A stretch of 24,122 bases of DNA. Source: JADJLQ01 sp034439915. Lineage in GTDB: Bacteria; Bacteroidota; Bacteroidia; Chitinophagales; Saprospiraceae. The position numbers and the translations under genes are program-made. Location: positions 1-24,122 of the forward strand of contig JAWXBI010000011.1 of the NCBI GenBank assembly GCA_034439915.1, written 5' to 3'. Under the pieces are notes generated by a model, which was not told where the DNA came from, did not search any database, and was given only the letters and a program-made list of their open reading frames with translations. Of this stretch, positions 1-7,909 are shown one piece after another; the first letter of the stretch is position 1; the number at the start of each line of letters is the position of its first letter.

Positions 1-3000
1 GCTGACCACCAATTCGTTTTGTTTCTTCTTAGTGTTCTGGTTAGGCGTCGGTGGAATTTTATTACAAGGCGTGACATTTACCAATAAAAATTGAAAAAGG
101 CCATCCCCACAATCATTGGAAGCTTTAACCGATACCAATCCGGAAATATTACCAAAATTCACCTGTATACTATTTGTTCCCTGGCCCGATACAATAGAGG
201 CACCTGCAGGTACTGTCCACCGGTAATCGGATGCACCCACAGAGAGCGGTATAGTGTAGACTGTATTCTGATTAAAAGCACAGGTTACCACAGGGCCGGT
301 AATCCCATTGCCTGTTTCAGGAATGGGTTTTACCGATATACATTCTAACGGACTGGTCCCACAAAGTGTGCTGTATTGTACACATATATCCCCGGGCCGG
401 TAGGAAGAGGCAAAACTCACCATGATGGATGGGGTGCCCTGCCCGCTGACAATCATGGCTCCTAAGGGTACCGACCATAAATAAGATGTTGCCCCCACAA
501 TAGGAGTAATCGAATATGGAGTAGCTACCTGTTTGCAAACGCCGGATTTTTGGCCTGAAATGATTCCGGGAATACTTCCGGGAGTAGCAGATACATATAT
601 TCTGCGTCCATTAAACGAAGGGCTCGACCCACAATCATTGTGAGCAGCTACTTCAATAAAACCACCATTAAAGGAATTATCAAAAACCACCTGAATGACA
701 TTAAAAAACAAAGCAGAATCCTTCATATACCCCGATACAATCGTCGCCCCTGGTGGTACTTTCCAAATATAACAGGTAGAATTAGGCACTGGACTTATAG
801 AATAGGTGCTGGGTGATGAAATATTACACATACCAAAAGCACTTCCTGTTATAAGTCCGGGTATATCCGGAATACCCCCATCCTGTGTCACAGTGGCACT
901 GGTCGACCCTTCACATCCATTATTATCCATGACTGTCACACTATACGTACCTACTGCGTTTACTAAAATAGAAGAACTGCTTTCGCCGCTGGACCAAGCA
1001 TAATTGGTGTATCCCAATCCGGCATCCAGAGCCGTTACACTTCCTCCCCCACAAAAAGATAAAGTGCCTGAAATAAAGGGTGATGGAGGTGTAAACTGGA
1101 TTATATTTTTTGAAACACCATCTCTACATCCATTAATATCTGTAACGGTCAAGGCATAGGACCCGGAACTTAATACTTGAATGGAGGGAGCAGTACTTCC
1201 GGTTGACCATAAGAAACTAAGCCCACCACTCGCGATAAGCTGGACGGAATCTGCAGGGCAATAACCATCATATCCTGAAATAACAGCAAAAGGAGGTGCA
1301 TAAACAGAAGTAAATCCTGTATTATCGCCCAAACATCCATCAGCGCTGGTTACAGTGACTGAAAAACTACCAGCTGTACTTACCATGATAGAATCACTCG
1401 TAGCACCGGTTGACCATAAATAACTGCTAAACCCTGGACTTGCATATAATGTGGTTGTATCACCGGGACAAAATAAGAAGGTACCCGTAACGACGGGCAT
1501 GGGGATAGGGCTTGCGGTAGTAGTGACGGTATCATAAGATTTACAGCCGTTATTATCTGTCACAGTTATAAAATACAAACCTGGATTATCAACTACAATG
1601 GAATCTGAGGTTTCGGAAGTTGACCATAAATAAGAGCCAAATCCACTACCAGCATAAAGTGTAGTATGCTCACCAGGGCAAATACCTGTAATTCCTGTGA
1701 TATTAACCGCAACAGGAGTATATAATGAAACCATAACCGGAGCAGACATGGTAAGTCCACATCCTGTTCCGTCATTATACGTAACCGTATAAGAACCGGC
1801 TGTTTTGACATAGATGCTGTCCGTGGTTTCTCCTGTGCTCCATATATTTCCACCGATGATACTTGATTTTATTTTTACACTATCTCCCGGGCAAAAAGTA
1901 GTAGGACCCAAAGCTGTAATCACTGGAGTGATTTGCACCGGTGTAATGACGGATACACTGTCCATAGCTGAACAACCGGTAGGGTCTGTGGTAGTCAATT
2001 TATAAATACCCGGAGTATTGACGACTAAGGTATCATCCGTACTTCCACCAGTCCAGAGCATACTGGTAAAAATTCCTGGATTAGTCTGGCGTCCAATACA
2101 AACAGCATCAATCCCGCTAAAGCCAAATATGGTATCCATATTAAAAGCAATTCTGATGGCAGATACATTATAGTTGGTCAATGGGAAATCGAAACGCTTT
2201 TTTCTGGATGTTTGAGGGGCAGCAGATGCTGTACCCGACCATATCAGGTTAAACATACCGGTTCCATCATCTTTGACATAAACACTATCTATCGATCCCG
2301 GATTAAAGGTTTCAAATACATCAACAAAATTTACAAAATCAGGATTTGAAAAATGCAATACAAGGTATTGTCTTCCATTTTCGGTAGCACTGAACCAAGA
2401 CTTTGGATCGGCTCCATAACCGGGGTAGACATCAGGAGTTCCTAAAGCTTCTCTGGCGCTGTATTGTTTATCCGAATATTGAGAGCTATAATCAATTACA
2501 CGATCTGCATATCTGGGTTGAATGGTTGATGCGACCAGAGTATCTGTGGTGCCGGTACACAAAAACAAATCACCGGTGATGGATGGTATTGGAAAACCAG
2601 GAACCAAATTTGCCCGGATCATCAATCTTCCCGGATAGGGATGATGCCATAAACTATCAGCATCAATAGTCCCTCTGAAATAAGCACTATCTCGTATATA
2701 TTTACTTTCATATTGAACACCTACCGGATAATAAGGACTTGGGCTGGCTGTCTGTGCCAAGCCAATATAATAAAGTTCATCTTTCAACAATCGGGTAGAT
2801 GGAAAATAAAAAGTGCGGTATTCATTTACCTGAGTGGAATCCGGTGTAAAGGGTGATGACTGAGCCAGGATTATCCGGTTGGAGTCTAAAGCTATAGCAA
2901 AGACTTCATGGTCCTGGGATGATTGGCTTAAATATATCTGGACCGCATTAATACTACCGCAGCCATCCATTAGATGACGGCTAAGGGTCAAACCAGCAGA

Positions 3001-4968
3001 GGTATCGGTGCCGGCTTCAGCAACAAATTCGGAACCATCTTCATAGGATACAATATTAGATGTGACTGTCTGCAGGTAATAATTCTTGTTATTGTTCAAT
3101 ACATTTTCATTCACTTGTGGAGGCACTGAAATCAGGATAGAGTCCGTTTCAAGTATACTTGGTGTCCATCCATTAAACTCAATCAGACCCAGGGTATCCG
3201 GTCCCACTACTAAATTTTGATTAGTTGTATAGCGTATTGTATTTGTATTCTGATCTTTTACAGTCATATTTACCGCATAAGTTTGCGGAGAAGTACTATA
3301 GTTTCTAATCAAAGCTGAAACAGGTGAGGAGGTATAGAAGGGAGCATATTTACCGAGTGCATATACTGCAAGGACTTCTACACTGTCTTTAAGAGAAGGA
3401 GAACATAACCTGGTTTCCGGACGGTAATTGGTTGCACTTAAAACCGAATCTAACTCCGTTGCTGAAGTATCACTGCGTGTAATAAAAGACAAGATATTTC
3501 GAATTGAATCTTGCCCATAAGAACCCTTTACCAATGAATTGGTAAGGGTAGCTAAAGAGGTGTTTGGAGAAGATATAGCATCTAAAGAATCCTGGTATTC
3601 CCATGCTATATAAAGTCCTTTTCCACTGTACTTGAAGGTATCTATAACCAAGCCCTTAAAAGGAATGTCATAAGGTCCTATGGTATCCGGAATTTGAATA
3701 CTGTCATCATGCACCAATGCCATAGGGGTAATTGCATTTTCCCAGGAGATGACATCTTTAGCCCGATACCACAATTCATAAGAAGTACTTCCGACAACCG
3801 AATCCCAGGTAAATAAGGCCGAAGAATCAGTGATACTATCTACTGAAAAAAACTCTGGAAGGTAGCATGCTGTTAAGCCGGTAGTGGTAAAATTAGGCCC
3901 TGAAATATAAGTTCCAACACTGTCTAATCCACAGTTTGTAAGCACCTGCCATTCAAAAGTAGTGCCTGGTACAAGGCCGAAATTTATGGTTATGGAATCA
4001 TTGAAAGAAAGTGTTTCAATCCAGTTGATAAGCCCCAATCGCCGGAATCTCACAGAATAATAATCACCCCCGGATGCCGGAGTCCATTTCAATTTAGCAA
4101 GAGTATCTGTGGTCAAAACAACAGTTAATCCTGAAGGTGGACTACATTCATTAGTAAATTCTGTAGAAAATGAAGACGATGCAATGTCTGAAGTATCTGA
4201 AGCGCATCTTGTTCTTACTCTCCATTGATATCCCTGATTAGGTAGTAAACCGGTCAGGGTATAATAATTATTGGTAGTGACTACACCGGTCCAATTCGTC
4301 GTATTGGTCAATGTATATTCAACGATAAATTCCGTAACGGGAATAGCAGGTGCAACCCAGGTTAATCGCGCTTTGACATCGGTAATACTGTCTTCACCGA
4401 GGTGAGTTGGTGGTCGGCATGGATCAAGGTTATCATTGGAAAATTCGAAGATGGGGGAAAGGGGAGAACAATTGGTTCTTAATCTCCATTCGTATTTTGC
4501 CGGATACAATCCCTCTGCCTTATAATAATTGGTTGTTATTCCCATGACCCTGGTCCAGGCAGTATCGATCCGACTTAAAGTATCCGTAGTGTTTTGCAAA
4601 TAAACTTTAAATTTTCCTCTTGTGGTATCGCTTTGTGCATTTGCTATGGTAAAGCCGATGCAATTGATGGTGTCATTCGTGACTAAACCACTTGCTAACA
4701 TTTCTTTGGGAGTAATTAAATAAAAACCCCTTTGATATCGAAGGGATCCTTGTGGGACATCAGATTTGGTAGTATTGCCGTCACTTGGTAACGCTACGGT
4801 TGGTGTTTGAGCACTTAACCAACTCATTGGAATAAAGCAAGCAAAAACCAATAGACGCTGTATCCATTTAGCAAAGCTCAAATTACCTTGATTGACCCAC
4901 CAAGTCGCATCGGTCAATCCTGGGTAATACGGGCTTTTAATTATTCTCACTTGAATTATTTTCTTCAT
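1..4968 (-). CDS. Giant secreted multidomain adhesin-like protein (3' end beyond window)
   Basis: An open frame without stops runs from an ATG at 4968 to the left edge, at least 1656 codons; the C-terminus is outside. A hydrophobic signal segment at about residues 36-53 ends in 'LSAQ'. Then come fibronectin type III-like domains (about 184-274 and 275-366, a third from 367), a CARDB-like stretch (about 560-700), a discoidin-like domain (about 817-955), six PKD-like repeats (about 960-1360) and three longer PKD-like domains (about 1365-1640). The last visible residues, 'NELVVS', fit the first strand of a T9SS sorting domain, usually followed by 'PNP', so the gene probably ends about 70-80 codons further on. 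It is the last visible gene of the co-directional cluster, 77 bp after its neighbour. The signal peptide sits unusually far in: a TTG at 4881, with AAGG 5 bases upstream, would give a normal-length signal. Likely role: surface adhesin or matrix protein (inference). Confidence 0.85.
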   Translation of the reverse strand, partial: MKKIIQVRIIKSPYYPGLTDATWWVNQGNLSFAKWIQRLLVFACFIPMSWLSAQTPTVALPSDGNTTKSDVPQGSLRYQRGFYLITPKEMLASGLVTNDTINCIGFTIANAQSDTTRGKFKVYLQNTTDTLSRIDTAWTRVMGITTNYYKAEGLYPAKYEWRLRTNCSPLSPIFEFSNDNLDPCRPPTHLGEDSITDVKARLTWVAPAIPVTEFIVEYTLTNTTNWTGVVTTNNYYTLTGLLPNQGYQWRVRTRCASDTSDIASSSFSTEFTNECSPPSGLTVVLTTDTLAKLKWTPASGGDYYSVRFRRLGLINWIETLSFNDSITINFGLVPGTTFEWQVLTNCGLDSVGTYISGPNFTTTGLTACYLPEFFSVDSITDSSALFTWDSVVGSTSYELWYRAKDVISWENAITPMALVHDDSIQIPDTIGPYDIPFKGLVIDTFKYSGKGLYIAWEYQDSLDAISSPNTSLATLTNSLVKGSYGQDSIRNILSFITRSDTSATELDSVLSATNYRPETRLCSPSLKDSVEVLAVYALGKYAPFYTSSPVSALIRNYSTSPQTYAVNMTVKDQNTNTIRYTTNQNLVVGPDTLGLIEFNGWTPSILETDSILISVPPQVNENVLNNNKNYYLQTVTSNIVSYEDGSEFVAEAGTDTSAGLTLSRHLMDGCGSINAVQIYLSQSSQDHEVFAIALDSNRIILAQSSPFTPDSTQVNEYRTFYFPSTRLLKDELYYIGLAQTASPSPYYPVGVQYESKYIRDSAYFRGTIDADSLWHHPYPGRLMIRANLVPGFPIPSITGDLFLCTGTTDTLVASTIQPRYADRVIDYSSQYSDKQYSAREALGTPDVYPGYGADPKSWFSATENGRQYLVLHFSNPDFVNFVDVFETFNPGSIDSVYVKDDGTGMFNLIWSGTASAAPQTSRKKRFDFPLTNYNVSAIRIAFNMDTIFGFSGIDAVCIGRQTNPGIFTSMLWTGGSTDDTLVVNTPGIYKLTTTDPTGCSAMDSVSVITPVQITPVITALGPTTFCPGDSVKIKSSIIGGNIWSTGETTDSIYVKTAGSYTVTYNDGTGCGLTMSAPVMVSLYTPVAVNITGITGICPGEHTTLYAGSGFGSYLWSTSETSDSIVVDNPGLYFITVTDNNGCKSYDTVTTTASPIPMPVVTGTFLFCPGDTTTLYASPGFSSYLWSTGATSDSIMVSTAGSFSVTVTSADGCLGDNTGFTSVYAPPFAVISGYDGYCPADSVQLIASGGLSFLWSTGSTAPSIQVLSSGSYALTVTDINGCRDGVSKNIIQFTPPSPFISGTLSFCGGGSVTALDAGLGYTNYAWSSGESSSSILVNAVGTYSVTVMDNNGCEGSTSATVTQDGGIPDIPGLITGSAFGMCNISSPSTYSISPVPNSTCYIWKVPPGATIVSGYMKDSALFFNVIQVVFDNSFNGGFIEVAAHNDCGSSPSFNGRRIYVSATPGSIPGIISGQKSGVCKQVATPYSITPIVGATSYLWSVPLGAMIVSGQGTPSIMVSFASSYRPGDICVQYSTLCGTSPLECISVKPIPETGNGITGPVVTCAFNQNTVYTIPLSVGASDYRWTVPAGASIVSGQGTNSIQVNFGNISGLVSVKASNDCGDGLFQFLLVNVTPCNKIPPTPNQNTKKKQNELVVS
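60..875 (-). repeat. Three longer PKD-like domains
   Basis: Three consecutive domains of about 85-95 residues share 'Y.I.P..GA..Y.W.VP.GA.IVSGQGT.SI.V.F', a PKD-like fold distinct from the shorter repeats upstream. Each is followed by a 'CG.S' or 'CG.G' turn. They lie between the short repeats and the expected C-terminal sorting domain. Confidence 0.7.
885..2085 (-). repeat. Six tandem PKD-like repeats in the giant adhesin
   Basis: Six consecutive protein repeats of about 67 residues follow the pattern '..YLWSTG.TSDSI.V...G.Y.VTVTD.NGC', then a short linker and 'FCPGDS..L'. The repeats are diverged at DNA level but share blocks such as GGTTGACC and ACCATAA on the plus strand, marking the 'LWSTG' strand. 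Such repeats build stalk regions of gliding and adhesion proteins in Bacteroidota. Confidence 0.8.
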
Positions 4969-5045
4969 CAATATTTTGCTTATGTCATTAATTTGAGCAT
5001 CAAATTATTTTCTGTTTTCGCACCTGGGATATCGATTTTTTATAG

Positions 5046-7871
5046 TTATTTATTATTCGTTTGTTTAAGTTTCAGCTCCAGTTGTTTGGGTATTTCCATT
5101 TTGGCTTTTTGCTGAATCTCCTGAATGAATAAATCTTTGTACTCCGGTTCAGAATTGATTCTTTTCCAAAATGAACTCGACTGCAAATTGGCACCGCGTT
5201 CCATGGCTATCTTTTGTGCTTGATCCAGGATGTTTGAAAGTTGCGCTTTGGAAAATTCTAGTACATAAAAATCATCTTTATTAAAAGTGGTAGTGGAATT
5301 ATCCGTCCCATTTTTAGCGATGGCGTTACTTAATGTTTGAGATAAAGTTTCTGAAGTGGGTAACCCGGCGGCTTCCTTATAGCCGGGCACCAGTTTAGCC
5401 AGAATCGCATTTCTTTGGTCAAATTTTTCCATCAAGACCTGAATTCTATTTTTTTGATTGACAACTACTTTGCTGATATCATTACCATTTAAACCAACTG
5501 CTACATTGATCAAACTGTAAGCCTCATCCACAGAGGAGGACCAAGCCACTCCAACCACATGATTGTAATCTTCTACTTGCATGTTTGAAGGAGATACTGC
5601 CCTTCCAAAACCGTCATTTAGACCAGATGGGAGGATATAGTCTCCTGCATTCACTTTTCCTAAAACATGAACAGGTACCTGCCCTAAAAAAGCCACTTTT
5701 TCGTATCTGGATTCCAGGCCCGGTACTGGTAAATTACCTAACACCAAGGGTTGAGTAGAAATGACCATTAATTTAGGAGCACCCTCTGTGCTTTTGGATA
5801 TCAGTCCATTTTGAATACCTACAATATATCCCGGTAAAAATTTATCCTCCGGATCAACTTTGGGTAACCATTCCGCATAATCTCCATTACCTGATTCATA
5901 CGTAACTCCAAATTTTGCGGCTTTGTAAGCAATATAATCGTCTTTATCTGCGAAGGCCAGTGCAGTGCGCACACTATTGGAGATCACATCTGCTAAGGCG
6001 CCTACCAAGTCAACTGATGCTTTGACCGCTAATGATGCTATCGGTGCTGTAGCGCAAAATCCCAAACCCGCACAACCGGTGGAAGATGAGTATGCTCCAG
6101 CTAATGATTTGATGGCTATTGCCAGCGTAGCACTTGCTGCACCGACGGCTATAAAAGCGCTTTGTATCCTGAAATTAAAAAAATCAATTTCATTGCCATA
6201 AGCAGGATTATTCTGGTATTCAGAACCGTTTTCACCTTCAATACGACCAACCACCCCACTACTGCTGTTGCGGAATTCCATTAAATTGTTTGACCAACCT
6301 GGTGCACCGTTAGCCACCTGGATTCGAATTCCATGTTGATTGGAAGTATTGACGAAGTTGGCTACGAAACTATTTGAATTCGAGACATTTAATTTGTTAT
6401 TTATCGATGTTTGTCCTTCTACTGTAAGTGTATTGAAAAATATAGAATGGCCACCCACATTTAATCTTTTGCGGATACCTACCCCTCCTAAAACTTTAAG
6501 CGCTCCGGAAAGGGTATCCACAGATTCTGTGGAATCAAAAACAGTTGTCATCAAACCAATCGTCGCAGCTCCCCCTACGTTCAGGTTTAGGCCAATACCC
6601 ACACCTCCTGATACTTTTAATGCCCCTGTTGAAGGATTGGTTGATTGAGTTTGATCGGAAATAGTTACAGCACCACCAAAGGCAACCGGACCACCGAATT
6701 TTGCAAGTCCGCCAATAAAAAAATTTTCTCTGATGTAGGTACCGCCTAAGACTTGTAAGGCTCCGGTAGGGACGGCACCGGAGGTATCCGTAGAATACGT
6801 GGACAGTATCTTTACTTTTTCATGATAAGTTGCCATAGAATCGACCAACAGGGTTCCTGTCAGTGAAGTTGAACCAAGGTCATTTACATTCAAATCGTCA
6901 TTCAGGACTGTAACCGAATCTACTTGCAAAGTACCTGTCAATTTGGTTGCACTTTTACTGGTCACTGTCAGGCTATCATTTAAATCAGTAGGTCCATCGA
7001 CATTCAATACGGCATTCAAATCCATGGCCCGACCAACTGTAAACTTACCAGATAACAAGGTTAAGCTGCCTCTTTCGACAGTGAATGGACCAAAGTTGAT
7101 GGTAGAACCAGCCAGTGTATTAAATAATACATTTTTCTTTACGCTCAACGAATCACCCACATTTGCGCTTTGTAATACGAAAAGATTTTGTCCGACTTTT
7201 AGATTTTGTCCAACATTAAAATTGAGCTTGGTGATAATATCCCCTTCATGTAAAAACCGCAATCTTTCCACATTATCCGTGATGAGGAAAAGATCCACTT
7301 TGTCAGTAGTCCCTAAAGAATTGATATGATAGGGATTGCCGCTGGAGTCAGTATTGGCATTGCCGAATACGGACCATTGAGTGGATATCACGCCGGGATC
7401 AGGTAATACTGAACCTGCCGACGTGGTATAAACATCACTGAGTTTGCCGGCCGTGCCAGCGTGGATGGCATAAGGTACTGCTAATAATTTGCTGTGACTA
7501 ACCGTAGTAAATTGAGTTTGTGTTTTACCTTTGATGGCCACTTCCATCCAGATATTTTGTGTATTCCAGGGAATCAAACCAAATTCGCCTTGAATTTTTG
7601 TTCCTTCTCCAATGATCAGATTAAATAAACCAGTAGCATTTGTAGTGGCTTCATGGATTTCAGTGAAATGATTGGTGCGTTGATTGTTTTCATTGCCAAA
7701 TAAATAAATCTTCAAACTGATTTTCTGATTGGCTAAGATGTCTCCTTTGGCATTTCTTGCGATAGCCTGGTAATTCATGCCTTTTGGTATAATTTGTGCA
7801 TCCACCGAAACCTGCAGTATTAACTGAAGGCCGAGTATACCATACCAACTTGGAATCCATGATTTCATCAT
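5046..7871 (-). CDS. Tail-fibre-like surface protein with Peptidase_G2/IMC-like domain, paralogue 3
   Basis: Last of three tandem paralogues, about 941 residues from the ATG at 7871. The frame is open to an ATG at 7913 that overlaps the previous stop, but the paralogues all begin at the signal peptide, so I prefer 7871 (or 7868). In order: signal peptide ending 'VDAQ'; conserved N-terminal domain opening 'IIPKGMNYQAIARN'; shaft with 'TGALKVSGGVGIGLNLNVGG' repeats as in phage tail fibres; a 'GI.IQV..G.PGWSNN..EFRN' module ending 'GRIEG'; a small-residue hydrophobic region with 'CAGLGFC'; and a 'SGNGDYAEWLP' domain resembling Peptidase_G2, the autoproteolytic intramolecular chaperone of phage fibres. 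A predicted coiled coil and a lysine-rich tail end it. No T9SS sorting domain is visible. Family assignment of the C-terminal domain is by eye. Likely a trimeric surface fibre (inference). Confidence 0.85.
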   Translation of the reverse strand: MMKSWIPSWYGILGLQLILQVSVDAQIIPKGMNYQAIARNAKGDILANQKISLKIYLFGNENNQRTNHFTEIHEATTNATGLFNLIIGEGTKIQGEFGLIPWNTQNIWMEVAIKGKTQTQFTTVSHSKLLAVPYAIHAGTAGKLSDVYTTSAGSVLPDPGVISTQWSVFGNANTDSSGNPYHINSLGTTDKVDLFLITDNVERLRFLHEGDIITKLNFNVGQNLKVGQNLFVLQSANVGDSLSVKKNVLFNTLAGSTINFGPFTVERGSLTLLSGKFTVGRAMDLNAVLNVDGPTDLNDSLTVTSKSATKLTGTLQVDSVTVLNDDLNVNDLGSTSLTGTLLVDSMATYHEKVKILSTYSTDTSGAVPTGALQVLGGTYIRENFFIGGLAKFGGPVAFGGAVTISDQTQSTNPSTGALKVSGGVGIGLNLNVGGAATIGLMTTVFDSTESVDTLSGALKVLGGVGIRKRLNVGGHSIFFNTLTVEGQTSINNKLNVSNSNSFVANFVNTSNQHGIRIQVANGAPGWSNNLMEFRNSSSGVVGRIEGENGSEYQNNPAYGNEIDFFNFRIQSAFIAVGAASATLAIAIKSLAGAYSSSTGCAGLGFCATAPIASLAVKASVDLVGALADVISNSVRTALAFADKDDYIAYKAAKFGVTYESGNGDYAEWLPKVDPEDKFLPGYIVGIQNGLISKSTEGAPKLMVISTQPLVLGNLPVPGLESRYEKVAFLGQVPVHVLGKVNAGDYILPSGLNDGFGRAVSPSNMQVEDYNHVVGVAWSSSVDEAYSLINVAVGLNGNDISKVVVNQKNRIQVLMEKFDQRNAILAKLVPGYKEAAGLPTSETLSQTLSNAIAKNGTDNSTTTFNKDDFYVLEFSKAQLSNILDQAQKIAMERGANLQSSSFWKRINSEPEYKDLFIQEIQQKAKMEIPKQLELKLKQTNNK

Positions 7872-7909
7872 TTCCTGTTTAAATCGAAATAAATGAATTA
7901 TTAAATTTT

